Shown here: positions 32,330 through 43,372 of the stretch, one piece after another
How positions within the stretch are numbered: position 1 is the stretch's first letter
Layout of the letters: each line of letters begins with the position of its first letter
Assembly (NCBI GenBank): GCA_903632075.3
Contig: CAHIKZ030005408.1
Span: 2,802,501 to 2,866,500, forward strand
Origin: Acanthosepion pharaonis
Taxonomy: Eukaryota > Mollusca > Cephalopoda > Sepiida > Sepiidae
Direction: 5' to 3'
Length of the DNA stretch: 64,000 nucleotides
The notes under the pieces: generated by a model
What the model was told of the DNA's origin: nothing
Database searches by the model: none
Seen by the model: the letters and a program-made list of their open reading frames with translations, nothing else
Translations under genes and position numbers: made by a program

Positions 32330-32915
32330 TTAAGTCTGGTAAAAGTAAATATTGACTGTTTATATTTGAACCTATAAGCACATACTTGGTTCAGGGATAG
32401 GTAAATATTGGTCATTTAAATTGAGTGTATTCATTTGTTTCAGGAAGAAGTAAATATTGATTGTTTATATCTAAGTCTATAAGCATTTACTTGGTTCAGA
32501 GATAGGTAAATGTTTTTCATGTTTGAGTTTGTAAATATGAAATTTGTTAGGATATAGGCAGATATTGGTTGTTTACATTTGAATTTAATTATTTCTGGAA
32601 AAGGTAAATATTGGTTTATATTTTAGGCTATATGCATTTAATTTGTTTCAAGTACAGGTAAATATTGGTCATTTATGTTTGAATATAAGCATTTCTTGAT
32701 TCAGGAATAGGTTAGTATTGATTGTTTATATCTGAGTAAAATGGTTTGCTTGATTCAGAGATCGGTAAATATTGGTCATTTTATATTTGAGTCTATAAGC
32801 ATTGACTTCGTGGACAGGTGATTATTTGTTATTTATATTTGGAATTATAAGTATTTTTGTTCAGGAATAAATAATACTGGTTACTTATATCTGAGTCTAT
32901 AAAAATTTACTTGGT
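32330..32915. repeat. Degenerate ~52-bp tandem satellite, about 11 units
   Basis: The word GGTAAATATTGGTCATTT or a close variant recurs at about 32343, 32400, 32450, 32507, 32557, 32606, 32657, 32708, 32765, 32817 and 32869. Between these come TATATTTGAGTCTATAAGCA and TTACTTGGTTCAGG-like blocks. Unit length varies from about 49 to 57 bp. No coding. Confidence 0.85.
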
Positions 32916-34149
32916 ATGGTTGCCACTTTTAAAGAGAGTGCAGTCAGTGCTGATAGGGGTCAAATTTGACTTCAACAGAACATTCACTTTGTTGAAGGGG
33001 TTTGAAAGATTATCTTGCAAACCTATTTGTGAGATCTTAAGCAGAACAAGCCATTTTCACTACTTCTTCAAAAATAAATGTATCTATGCTGTTTTTTTTC
33101 TTCATTGCTCAATATCAGTTACTATCCTATCTTCATACATGATACAATTTTATTTATAGTTTATTTTTCTCACTGCTTTATGAGACTGTATCATACTGAA
33201 AGTTGGCTCAGTTTAATAAACATTATCAGGTTATTTGATACTGAGTTTTACAAGTACAAAAATCATCTTTTTTGAACATCTAAAGTAAATCAGCCTGCAT
33301 ATGCAGAAATTGTGATCAACTTATATTAATGAGGATTGAATGGAAACATCTTTATGTAATAAGCTAAACAGAAAGGTGCATGCGTTCGAAACTCAAATCT
33401 AAACCAAAACAGTGAAGCATGAGAAAAAAAGCTTTCTGTGATTTATATTTAGACATACTTTGCTTTTTTGTTGGCAACTAAATGGGTTTAAAATTGACAT
33501 GCTAAACTGAGCTATTTTGCAGTCGGCTAACATTTAATAGTTGAAGACAATGTATACAGAAGGCAGCACATAAATACAAGCTGTAAATTTCAAATATTGG
33601 TGAAAAAGTGGAATGCACATTATATATAAAAAAAAAAAAAAAAAAAAATCAAAAGAATGTTTTTAGCTACCTGCTTTTATATATGCAAATTTTGAAAAAT
33701 TGTATGTTTCAAGGGTAGGAAGAAGTATAAGATATTGCAAAAAATTATTTCCTAACCTTTCTCAGAATTTTCTAGAATTTCTGGTTTATTATAAAGTATT
33801 ATTAGCATTACTGGTGCTCCTGTGCAGAAATTACAGAAAAACTCGGAAACAAGAAAACCATATAAATTGACTTCTACAAATTGTCATTACTTTCACTGGG
33901 AAAAATCAATAAGTGATTTGTGCTTTGGAAGCTTCCAAAATAAACTTGATCTTTATATCACTGCAAAAAAAAGTCTGACATCTGACCAACTCTTAGTGAA
34001 TTGGACAATCTCAAATTGGGTTCAGAAAGAACACAATCTTAATTGATGCTCTCAACAAAGAGCATGTCAGTTAGACTAAAGAAAAAGTTTGATCAAAGGA
34101 CAATAAAGCTAGGAATATTGCAGACCTTGAATTTTTCCCTAAATTCAAA
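32916..34149. other. Stretch without recognised content
   Basis: It includes a ~22-bp A run at 33625-33648. The 74-codon frame at 33822 is not recognised. Confidence 0.4.
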
Positions 34150-34159
34150 TTTTAAACTG

Positions 34160-34275
34160 AGTCAAGGCTGAGAATTGGGCAGCTTCAATCAAGTAATACA
34201 CCATTTTTGGTTTGATCCAGCTCTTATAGAGAGCATAGCAGGAGGAGTCAGTTACTTTCTCAGGTGGTGCATGGA
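34160..34275. repeat. Fragment shared with 14730-14840
   Basis: See 14730. The 82-codon minus-strand frame overlapping its right side is not recognised. Confidence 0.6.
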
Positions 34276-34290
34276 GCCAACCATTTTTTT

Positions 34291-34928
34291 TTTGTAGTCT
34301 TTAGTGAAGGATCGTACATAAAAATTCAACTTCAGTTTGAGTCCCAATAGATGTTTAAGACAATTAACAAGTCTCTGCATAAGCTTAGAAAAGATTTCTT
34401 TAGGTATGGATGCACCAGTTCCTATGCCTTTTTTGTTGTTTGTTTTTCTGACAATTTCATTTTGAAATAACTTAAACAAAATTATGGGCAGACATATCAC
34501 ACACAGGTTGCATTTCTAAAAAGAATGAAAAGAACATACAAGTTCTTATCAGATCTGGCTTATAATTAAATAAAAACTTGAAATGCTTTGCACACCTGTT
34601 GCCCTATTTTAACAAAATTCATCAATCATTGGTTTGTAATTACCTGACAAGCAGATGGGACAGAGCTGAGTGTAATTTTGTAATCATCTTACTGTTAATG
34701 ACTGCCTGTTTGCATGACTATCAGTCAAATTGAATATATTACTGTCAATGTATTTTTATATTTGTCTGTGTGTGTGAGCTACTACATACACACACACACT
34801 TTAATCCAACATTTTTATTACTTCAAACAGAGCACATTTTAAGTTTATAAGTATGCAGATTGATAGATGTAATGCATACTACTAAAATAAGATTAAAAAA
34901 CAGGGTGTCTATTTTAAATGCAGGTATC
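34291..34928. other. Stretch without recognised content
   Basis: A short (CA)n tract lies at 34786-34799; nothing else was recognised. Confidence 0.4.
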
Positions 34929-35303
34929 CACTAAAACAGGTCCTCAATCAGTAGGGAATTCCCCCTTGGGGGAATTTCAGAGTTTCAAGTGGAGGAATTG
35001 GGGGCCACATATTGGTAGACTCAAACTCCCCAAGGCAGCACAAACCATAAATGTGCATCAGTCCACACAACTGAGAGGTCATGCTGGGTTTCTTTCTGCT
35101 AACTCTTGTTTTTTGCCACTACAAAAATAATCCATGTAAATGTATATGTACTAATAGGAAAAAGAATGAAGATTTTCAATAATAAATGAATATTATTTGG
35201 AATGCACCTTTCAAGTCAGAGAATCTTGAAAAGTGGGGGAATGATATCCTGATTTATGGTGAAAAGGGTTCATCAGGCAAAATTGAAAACCACTGCACTA
35301 AAA
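34929..35303. mobile_element. Non-autonomous hAT element (359 bp) with 8-bp target duplication
   Basis: CACTAAAA stands at 34929-34936 and again at 35296-35303. Between them the element starts CAGGTCCTCAA and ends TTGAAAACCACTG. The reverse complement of the end, CAGTGGTTTTCAA, matches the start at 9 of 11 positions if two bases are missing from the left terminus. A perfect 8-bp duplication with CAG...CTG ends is diagnostic for the hAT superfamily. The interior (GAATTCCCCCTTGGGGGAAT palindrome at about 34959) is non-coding, so transposase must have come from elsewhere. Confidence 0.9.
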
Positions 35304-35629
35304 ACATTTGAAGTAATATATACATGGTGAGACAAAAGTCACACCATAAGAATAATTTATTAAAAGGAATTATACATGAAAATTTAATTTACTTTTCAAT
35401 TCTGTGTCTGCATTATTCATTAACATGTCAGATCTTCCTGTCATTTTACTGCATTAATTTTTAATTCTTTAAGTTTCTAAATATTTCTTCTGTGCATCTG
35501 ATGAACTGATATCAAGTAGGACCACAGAAAAAAAAATCCAAGAGTGTGCAGTCTGGTAACCTCAGTCACTCAACAGGACTTATTTGACATTTCAAATATA
35601 ACACCTATGGTACATAACACCTATGGTGT
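35304..35629. other. Stretch with a possible mariner-like terminus
   Basis: GGTGAGACAAAAGTCACACC at 35327 is an imperfect palindrome that resembles some mariner ends. No partner was found. Confidence 0.25.
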
Positions 35630-35639
35630 GTGATTACTT

Positions 35640-35765
35640 AAATGTTATTTTTAGTGGATACTCATATTTAAGTACATGCTCTATTTATTAAACACCATTT
35701 TTTATTTATTTTCACCTACCAGACTGAATATTCAAGAAATCTTATTAAAAAAATATGCACATTAG
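35640..35765 (-). mobile_element. Element D, 3' half only
   Basis: TTAAGTACATGCTCTATTTA and GACTGAATATTCAAGAAATC are the reverse complement of the 3' half of the element at 54615. The tRNA-like module is absent. Confidence 0.65.
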
Positions 35766-36002
35766 ATCTAACAGTTTCTCATGTGGTTTATGATGGCGCT
35801 CAACCCGCGAGATGGGGGACTGATAGTAAGGAAAGGGAATGCATCCCTAACAATCCCAGCCAATCGAATCTCCTATCAATGCACGGTGTAAGAAAGCCAA
35901 CCTCGAGGTGAGTTTGTGGCTCATCAAGTGTGGCATTCCTAGCCCTTCATGACACGAACGTTGTGCACAGATTCGTCTGTCGATCTTTTGTTTGCGTCCC
36001 CT

Positions 36003-37265
36003 TCATAAAATGGAGGATAGTGAGCACTCAAGCGGCTTCCTATCATCTTTACAGAGAAGTAGTATGGACAATCGATAAAGGACAATCGGGAAGACATATG
36101 TGGCACACGCCTCTGCTCTGCCCTTCACAGACAACCTCCGTCGACGCCGAGTCTGACCGGCTGCGTCAACCTTTGCTCGTACTTCAGACCAATTTTTCTC
36201 CACTCCAAAAATGCAGACATGACCGTCCATCCAACCAAAGTGCCCTGGAAGATCGACCCCCTTCCAGGCACCTAACCACATGCCAGACGACTTGTCGTAG
36301 TTAATCTTGGCCCCTGTCACCTTTTTGTACTGATCAAGCACCTTCAGTACCACCTCAATGTTGCTGTGAGATGACACAGAAGCAGATACGTCATTGGCGT
36401 AGGCGGAAACCCTAGATCGAGCCCCTCCAGGAATGGCGATTCTATGTAGGGCTGGACTACATGCCCTATCCCTTAGCCAGTGAAGGAGAGGCTCCAACAC
36501 CAAAGCATAGAGTAGGGGTGACAGTAGACAACCCTGACAAACTGACTTAGACAGCGCAAAAGTGCCCAACAGCTTTCCATTCACCTGTACCACAGTACTG
36601 GGGGAGTGATACAGGAGGCTAATCCAGCAGCATTAGTTGGGTTTGAATTCAGCGGCCTGCAGGACAGCCACAAGGTAGCAATGATCAACCCTATCAGTTG
36701 CCTTGGACTGATCTAAATTGATCAGCGTGGCCTCATCGTCATCTTTTACACCCTCTATGATCATGCAGATCAGATGCAGGTGGCTCTGAATTGTTTGTCC
36801 TCTCACAAAGCAAGTCTGCTCAGAACCCAACAGACTCGGCAACTGAATGCAGGATCTTGGCCAAAATCTTTAACTCTATATTTAGCAGAGTTATGGGCCT
36901 ATAATCATCTAAATCCCATTCAACACCCTTGCACTTTTTCAATAGTGTGATCACACTCCTGGAAATTCAGTTGGGGATGGACCCCGACCGGAACCAGTTG
37001 TTGAACACCACTGTCAAAATTGGGACAAAGATGTGCGACAGCCTCAAGTACAATTCATAAGGCAAACCATCCAGACAGAGTGACTTGCCAACCTTCTTCA
37101 ATGCTGTGTAGACTTCGCCCTCCACGATCTCTCCCTCGCAGTAAGTCGCTTTAGTCGGTGAAGGCTGAGGAAAGCTAGCCAAATAGCTGCAAAACTCCTC
37201 CTCATGGAGACCAGCCTCCTTGGTAAACCAGCTCTCGAAATGCCGCCGAAATGCCTCACACATAT
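36003..37265 (-). pseudogene. Tx1-like LINE ORF2, reverse transcriptase domain
   Basis: Three minus-strand frames, in order, give CEAFRRHFESWFTKEAGLHE and LCLDGLPYELYLRLSHIFVP (36967-37263); EQTCFVRGQTIQSHLHLICM and LINLDQSKATDRVDHCYL (36633-36842); and VQVNGKLLGTFALSKSVCQG, SPLLYALVLEPLL and AYANDVSASVSS (36003-36593). These are RT motifs 1, 2-3 and 4-5. The catalytic box, normally [FY]ADD, reads YAND at residues 65-68 of the last frame, so a metal-binding Asp is lost. AFDRV has become ATDRV. The frame continues as AGAKINYDKSSGMWLGAWKG, the RT thumb side. Two frameshifts separate the blocks. Confidence 0.9.
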
Positions 37266-37579
37266 CATCAGTGGCCCGAAGAGTATGCTCCTCCAGGGAA
37301 TTGACCTAACGAATGTAACAATCAGAACCCCATTGGATCTCTTCCTTGTGCAGATCTGCGTCCATGGTCACAGCTTTGGAAGATATCTTGCTTAACGTAT
37401 GTCTAATTACCTGACCCATGTAGCGCTCACTAGTCAAATACTCCAGAGCCTCCCTGGCTAAGGCTATCTCTAGCCACCTTCTGGGAAAACCTAGACTTAA
37501 GCATCTTCACCTTCGCAGCTTTATCTAGGGTGAGCCATTTGGTGAAATCAGTGGTGAAGAACCTAATCCTATCCTTAAG

Positions 37580-38405
37580 TCTGTCTCACCACTTATCCTC
37601 GATAACCACCACCACTAGCTCCCACTGCATTAAGCTAGTTAGTTGTTGCTGGAAGTCCCACCTGTCCAATAAGGACAGATTGAACTTCCAGTAGCCAGCC
37701 ATTCTAGGCATATGATCTAAAGCCATCTGGGCACAAACAAGTTTGTGATCCGAATAGCCTACCCAGTGGAACGTGGGACAATCTAAAAAGTCTACGTCGG
37801 CTCCTCTAACTAACATTCTATCCAGGTAGCTAACTACCTGGGTAAAAGGCCACATTTCCCCCCCCCCCGCGGTGATCGACCCGGTATCTATCAACAAGAC
37901 CAAAATCATTGCTCAGATCAACCAGGCTACGATCGCCCCCTCTTCCCACTAGCTCCTCACCCACTGTCTTACTTGGGGTCCAGGATAGCTTTCCAGTCCC
38001 CCATTAACACTAGGCACTTTGAATCCACCAGGAACGGCCCCAACCACCGAAAAAATGAGACCCACTCCTCCTGGTCGTTGGGCGCATAAACTGTAATGAC
38101 TCAGAACAAACCACTTTTCACAGTAATATCAGCCACAATCAACTGGTCCTCGGCATCAGTATGCTCAAGGTCCACCTTCGCATCAAGAGTACGCCTCACC
38201 AGCAAAGAAACTCTTCTGTCCTGTCATCTCCACATGCTCAATAAACAACAAAGTCGTTCTCCAGCACACATGCATCGATGTTGCAAACAAAGTGGGTCTC
38301 TTGGATTGCAGTGACATCCATGCCAAAAGACAGGAGATCCCGAAGCAGGCGGGCTGCCTTACACCGATCCCTCAAGCACTTCGCATTCAGACTGGTTAAC
38401 ATCTC
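37580..38405 (-). pseudogene. Tx1-like LINE ORF2, APE-type endonuclease domain
   Basis: From 38403 the minus strand reads MLTSLNAKCLRDRCKAARLL, then GMDVTAIQETHFVCNIDA (the N of SLN and the E of QET are the first two catalytic positions). Farther on it reads CLVLMGDWKAILD (normally GDWN, here Asn changed to Lys) and FHWVGYSDHKLVC, where the SDH active-site motif is intact. This is the order of an apurinic-like target-nicking endonuclease. A C run at 37860-37867 and several stops interrupt it. It passes into the RT domain without a recognisable start. Confidence 0.85.
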
Positions 38406-38829
38406 TTAAATCTGCAGAAGAGAAAAATAACAATTAGTCTATTCACATATGGCCGGAAATCTGCAGCGTGAAGGACCCCGATGGATTGTCCTAGGCTCCC
38501 TGTGACCATCTAGGACAATACCGCCAATGTCCGTGGGGTAAGTTAGTTTTAGAGCCCTATATTATGATGGGTGGAGACGTACCGGGACCTTCCTGCACAA
38601 AAATTATGTAGTTTTATCAGATCTGGGGAGCCCAACTGGGCCATCCTTATTTCTGGGTAGGCTTCTCTGGCCTCAAAAAGATGAGTCCATACCTTAAGGT
38701 ATTTCCCAGTGTCCCTAAAGAGGGCAATAACTCCTGAGAACCTAGGGAAATTATTAGGGTTCTCCATCGATTTCCTATCAATGGAGGAATGCTTGAATAG
38801 GGGACCTAAGAGGGATCTCTTACAGGTGG

Positions 38830-40153
38830 AGAGGTTCTTCTCAAGTTCCCCCCTGTCCACTCTGCATATTTCCTCTACTCTACGGAACAGTTTCTTCTTT
38901 TTTATCTTTTTCTCCCTGTCAGGGTGTGGCGGGGGTGGAAGTGGACAGGAGGTTAGGTGTGGAATTGGATGGCTAGGGAGGTGATGAGTTGGAAGGTGTG
39001 GGGGTGGCTGTATGTGGGGGATGTAGGAGTGGTGGGAGGGAGCGGGATGCGAGAGAATGAAGAGGGTAGACTCTTAGATATAGGAGTAATGTCTTGTTCT
39101 TTTTGTGGTGATGCAGAGACGGCTAGGGACCTTGTTTTTTCCAAGTCCCTCCCCTTCCTACTTTGTGCAGTGTGCTTTTTCACTGGTTTTTCTTCCTCCT
39201 GTTCCTCTTTAAGGAGGAGGACTGGGTTGGAGGTAATTCCTCCACCTCGTCTTCGAACCTTTGCTGTTGCTTTTGTTGCTGCTGTTTTTTTTCTTTTCTC
39301 TTCTGTTTGGGCTTCTGTTGCTGTTCTTTCAACTGTTGTTGCTTCTGCTGAAGCCTTTCTTTGGGTTGTTCCTCTGGCTGCTCCTTGGGTGGTTGCTACT
39401 GCTTCTTTGGTGGGATCTCCTTCTGAGGGGGACGGGGGGGCTGCTTTTGACTTCCGTCCCTTGGCCACCACATCTTTCCACCCATCACTAGGGGCATCGC
39501 CAGTCTCTGACTACTGTAGTTGTTGCTGTCACTGTTGTTGCAGATGTTGGCTTTGGTTGTGGCAGCACTTTCTTTCCAGGGCACGCCTTTGTCATGTGCC
39601 CCAACACCCCATACAACTAACAGTAGGGTTTTCAGCCTTTCACCAGAACCAGCATCTTTTTATCCCTACACATCAGGACGTTTGGGATATCTCTAAAACC
39701 TTTACATGTCAGGGTAATCTCTAAAACTATGTTGCCAGTCACGATCCCCGCCTTGCTAATCACACTAGCCACTTCTTCCACCTTGCCGTATTGCCCAGCC
39801 TGTCTTCCGGAATGTCTATGGGCACCCCATGAACCGTTACTTTCGTTCTACGGGTGCCAATGTATTCTGTCTGCAGGCGAAGTGTTTTTGCCGTCATTAC
39901 ATTTCCTGATATTTTTTTTTTTTTTATATTCCAACTTTTTACGTCGGACATCTGCAGGGAAATTGTCCTTGTGTTTACAGCGTCAAAAGCTTCTTGAATG
40001 GTAAGCAGCTCGTTACCATTTAGTGTATTCAACATATTTCTTTTGTAATTCTGCATAATGTGCAGCGTTTTTCTTTGGCCTGGTTTCTGACCAGGCTGTC
40101 TTTTTGGGAGAGACATTTTCTGTCATCACTGGAGGTGGCGTTAAATCCGCCAT
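38830..40153 (-). pseudogene. Tx1-like LINE ORF1 (nucleic-acid-binding protein)
   Basis: The start ATG (40153) gives MADLTPPPVMTENVSPKKTA, the best-placed start after the long leader. Downstream blocks include VTVHGVPIDIPEDRLGNTAR, the beginning of an RRM-like fold, ISKAGIVTGNIVLEITLT, and KKMLVLVKG. After a one-base deletion comes CMGC-WG-HMTKACPGKK near 39630-39580, a CCHC zinc knuckle. The last ~170 codons (38953-39471) are rich in Lys, Glu, Ala, Thr and Pro and are probably disordered. Stops occur after EYTKW and elsewhere. Such a protein would coat the element RNA. The 255-codon frame on the opposite strand is an antisense shadow. Confidence 0.75.
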
Positions 40154-40590
40154 AATAGTGCTAAAGCACTATTACGAGAGAAAACCAGTTTCTTTTTCTT
40201 TGACAGTTTTTTTTTAAATTGATTTCACTAAATACCAAACTTAAATAATAATATTTAAACTAAAGAAATCAATCAACAAAAAACCGGACTGAAGTCCAGG
40301 GTAAATAAACAAAAACGGAATTAATAACCTTCGCTTGCAAAAACAAGACAAACGAAAGAAATAAAATGAATTAAAATAAAAGTAGAGGGGGTTAAAACAC
40401 AAAAGAAAATGCAGTAAAACTTAAAGTTGCAAATATTATACAAAGGAAAACAAACTGAAAATCAAATGCAAAAAGGTTAAAAAGCAAATAGATTTGTATT
40501 TCCCCAGTGGCAAAAATCATAAGTTTATATAGAATTCAATGGGCGGGATCCATTTCAGCTGCAGGTGGAACAGGTCAACTTATTAAAGCA
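40154..40590 (-). other. 5' leader of the Tx1-like LINE
   Basis: On the minus strand this part is T-rich and G-poor, with few purine-rich words, like an untranslated LINE leader with an internal promoter. It begins near a GC-rich block (GATCCCGCCCATTGAATTC) at about 40535-40552. TATATAAAC follows on the same strand, a possible TATA-like box. The exact 5' boundary is uncertain. Confidence 0.45.
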
Positions 40591-40594
40591 CAAG

Positions 40595-41900
40595 TTTACA
40601 CTAGCTGAAGGCTATCAGTTCAATACTAGTGCTGGGTAGTAAATATGCTTTTGAGTTATTTAACAACTTAACAGAACCAACTTTCCTAGCAGTAGACCTA
40701 GCAATTGATTCAATATAATCATTCCATTTCATGTTAATAGAAAACATGAGGCCAAGAAGGCATAGTGTGTGGCTCTCCTGGAGTTTAGCATCAAGCATGA
40801 CAGAAAAGTTTCTCTGTGGTGATTAAATGAAAGCAGTTTTATTTTGGAGGGATTCAAATTTACAAGTCATTCCTTGCTTAAATGCTTATTGGAAATGCTT
40901 TTTGGAAGCAGTTGACAGGTTTATTTTTTAGAATTTGTCAGACTTGCTACTAAGGCAGGAGTAAATAGTCATGTCAGCTGCATAAATATCTAGTTGGGGA
41001 CTAATGACCTCGAGAATGCTATTGATGGTGATAAGAAACAACATAGGTCTAAGGATAGAGCCTTAGGAAACCCCTGTATTAATATAAAATGATCTAGAAG
41101 CATGTCTGTTCTACATGAACTTCATTATACAATTTGTTAGGAATGATTGAATTAAGCCAAATATTTGTCTAAAAGATACTGTAGATCTTTGAGATGCCAG
41201 CATGCCAAACCCTGTAAAATGCCTTTGAGATATCTAAAGATACAGCCCGAACTTTGCCATTTTTATCTAAAGCTTGATAGACAAATTCAGTGATAGCCGT
41301 TAACACATCAGCAGTAGATCTGGTAAATTGGAAGCCATATTGTTTACCCGAAAGGAGGCTATGTGATGTTAGATGCTTAACCAATTCAGTGTTGATTAGA
41401 GCCTGTAATACATTATCAAAAAAAAAGTAAAAAACTAAGAGAACATTAATAGGCATACTATTGAATCTGCAAGCCTTGTGGGGATCTAGTTTAGAAATGA
41501 TCACAGAAACTATGGGTGAAGTTATGTGCATATCACTCAGTAGGGACTCTGTTCTAGGGGGTAAATCAGGCAGAGATACTCCAGATGAGTTGAGAGTGGA
41601 GTTGGAAGAGAATTTCTGAGCAAAGCACTCTGCTTTATCTGCAGTCAATAACAGTACTTCAAATTGATTGAAAAAAGAAAGGACTGAAGATTTGCTCTTG
41701 TTCAGTACACTATTGGTGAGTCGCTAGTAATCTCTAGAACCAAACTTGTGAGAGGCTATATGGTATCTCATTCTACCAGCAAATGGTGATTTTGCCTCTT
41801 TGAGAACATCCTTAGACTCATTACGAGTGTTAACAAAAAAGATGTCAGTTACAATTGAACCTGTTGCTCTGGTATAGCCAAAAGAAGTGATTCATGTGGA
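40595..41900 (-). pseudogene. CR1/Jockey-like LINE reverse transcriptase, longest copy
   Basis: The 159-codon minus-strand frame (41169-41648) reads AECFAQKFSSNSTLNSSGVS, LLSGKQYGFQFTRSTADVLT and RAVSLDISKAFYRVWHAGIS (residues 135-154), the RT motifs up to the first catalytic Asp (SLDIS). AFDRVWH has become AFYRVWH. After shifts, 40850-41160 gives pieces around the palm. No clean YADD can be read there (closest is IYAADMTIYS at about 40990). Then KWNDYIESIARSTARKVGSV follows at 40600-40800. It is the same family as the plus-strand fragment at 6373. The 3' end is cut off where the Tx1-like element begins. Confidence 0.85.
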
Positions 41901-42037
41901 CTATAGCAGATTAACAGGCAGTAGAGAATCAAGAAGATTATGGTTTCAATTAGTATTTTCATGCTGGCATGAAAGCTTTGATGCCAACTTTCACTTGTTG
42001 CCATATGTTTGAATTTTGTTAAAAGATAAAATTCTTA

Positions 42038-42090
<53 letters not shown>
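42038..42090. repeat. (TA)n microsatellite at a LINE 3' tail
   Basis: About 52 bp of TA directly left of the minus-strand LINE tail. Confidence 0.95.
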
Positions 42091-42092
<2 letters not shown>

Positions 42093-42470
42093 GCAAGGCA
42101 GGAGTGCCACTAGCACGCAAGGAGCTACAGAGAGTGAGAGTAAGAGTGAAGAGGAGTGCTTGGGAAAAGGATAAAGAAAGAAAAGGACAGGGATCAAAGT
42201 TAATTGACATTACATTTGAATATTTGAAAATTATAGCTATTAGAGAAGCAAGTGATAGGAAGTGTGAGATAAGAAGCTGTTAGAGTAGAAGAGATGGCTA
42301 CATTTAGTCACGACAGTGAAAGGGTGGGACCAAGATTCTAAGCTAGTAGCACACTTAAATTCATGCAGTTTGGGAACCAGTGATATTGGTTGGTGTCTAT
42401 GTTTATGGAATAGTTTGTGTTTACATGACATCATATTATACAAGTGAACATATTTAAGTATCACATGATA
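42091..42470 (-). pseudogene. CR1/Jockey-like LINE 3' end with (TA)n tail
   Basis: At the left, AAGCAAGGCAGGAGTGCCAC is the family tail in reverse complement, directly joined to the TA tract. Then comes TACAGAGAGTGAGAGTAAGA. The minus-strand frame SLVPKLHEFKCATSLESWSH with PFTV (42240-42464) is the conserved block after the RT palm. The tail block is uninterrupted here and serves as the empty-site paralogue of the SINE insertion at 48977. Confidence 0.8.
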
Positions 42471-43054
42471 AGTAATCAGTAAACATTTTAAGTTACAGTT
42501 ACATGGTCACCCTATCACATGGTAAGGCAATCACATGATGATTTCAAAGAAAAGAAACAAACTTTGAAATTTCACTGAGTGGGATGGTTCCAAAATGATG
42601 GTGAGTCAGTCATTCTTAAGCACAACGAAACTATTTCCTTGAATTTTCTTCCATAAAAGGTATTTTTTTTCTTCTTTTTTACAAAAATCAGTTTTCTTGC
42701 AACTGTTTAAAAATAAATATGGAAGTTAATAAAAAATAAGAACCTAAAAATAAAATTAGTGGAAACAAACTCTGCAAGGGAATCCTCAGAAAGTGCCACA
42801 CAATATAAACAAAGATATACACGGAAAACATGGTGGGAGTAAATAGATGACACAGCTATATGTTGTCTAATACACAAGCACCAAATGAAATTCAGGACTG
42901 TATTTCTAATAGCTGCCTGTCAAAACCTGTTCAAAATAGCAAATAATTTTGTGCTTTGTTCAAATTTTTGATATTCATCTTGTCAGCTTTTTACTGGGTA
43001 AGTTGAATGTTGTTTCCTTCACATTAGATATTAATATTTTCCACTAAACAACAT
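42471..43054. other. AT-rich stretch without recognised content
   Basis: ATCACATGATAAGTAATC and ATCACATGGTAAGGCAATC at about 42460 and 42514 form a degenerate pair. No other content was recognised. Confidence 0.4.
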
Positions 43055-43372
43055 CATCATCATTCACCCATAGTCGGGATCATTGAGCCAATGCGAATAA
43101 TCCTTTCATTAGCTGGATAGTATGTGCTATGCCAGGGCTACATACAGTTTTGAATTCAGAGTTAATTTCTCTGAGACCAGTTGCCACCCAAGGCTATAGA
43201 ACCCAGTCTGTCCTGCTATTTACCCATAGCTGGGGGAAGAAGAAGAGGATTCATACCTTTCTCAAGGATATTAGCATGTAAGTGAATGTCATGGATATGA
43301 CTGGAATTCAAACTCAGCTCTCTCATTCCTCAATCTGAGCTGCTATCTATTACTCCACTGTAGCTTCGTAAA
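43055..43372 (-). mobile_element. tRNA-derived SINE family A
   Basis: The head lies at the right (minus strand GTGGAGTAATAGATAGCAGC, then GAGTTTGAATTCC as a box B-like block), and the body has TGGGTTCTATAGCCTTGGGT. The left end finishes in a run of CATCATCATCATT on the plus strand, i.e. an (ATG)n 3' tail. Its layout matches the copy at 48977-49380. Confidence 0.8.

Larger units (their letters stand above)
35785..40590 (-). mobile_element. Tx1/L1-like LINE, nearly full length, degenerate
   Basis: Read on the minus strand, the segment has a T-rich 5' leader (40590-40154), ORF1 (40153 to about 38830) and ORF2 with endonuclease and RT (38405 to about 36003). It closes with a C-terminal and 3' part to about 35785. 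Its GC content is clearly higher than that of the flanks, and the change is abrupt at about 35785. The motifs resemble the Tx1 branch of L1 elements (RT with VNGKLSGTF and SPLLYxLxLEPLL). Stops and frameshifts occur in both ORFs. Next to its 5' end lies a decayed CR1/Jockey-like RT. Confidence 0.85.

Noticed and set aside
35327..35346. mariner terminus GGTGAGACAAAAGTCACACC
   Set aside because: No second terminus or transposase is adjacent; kept only as a low-confidence remark.
38957..39724. 255-codon plus-strand frame, the longest in the window
   Set aside because: It lies exactly antisense to ORF1 of the Tx1-like LINE. Its Leu/Cys/Ser-rich stretches mirror the Lys/Glu/Thr-rich tail on the sense strand.
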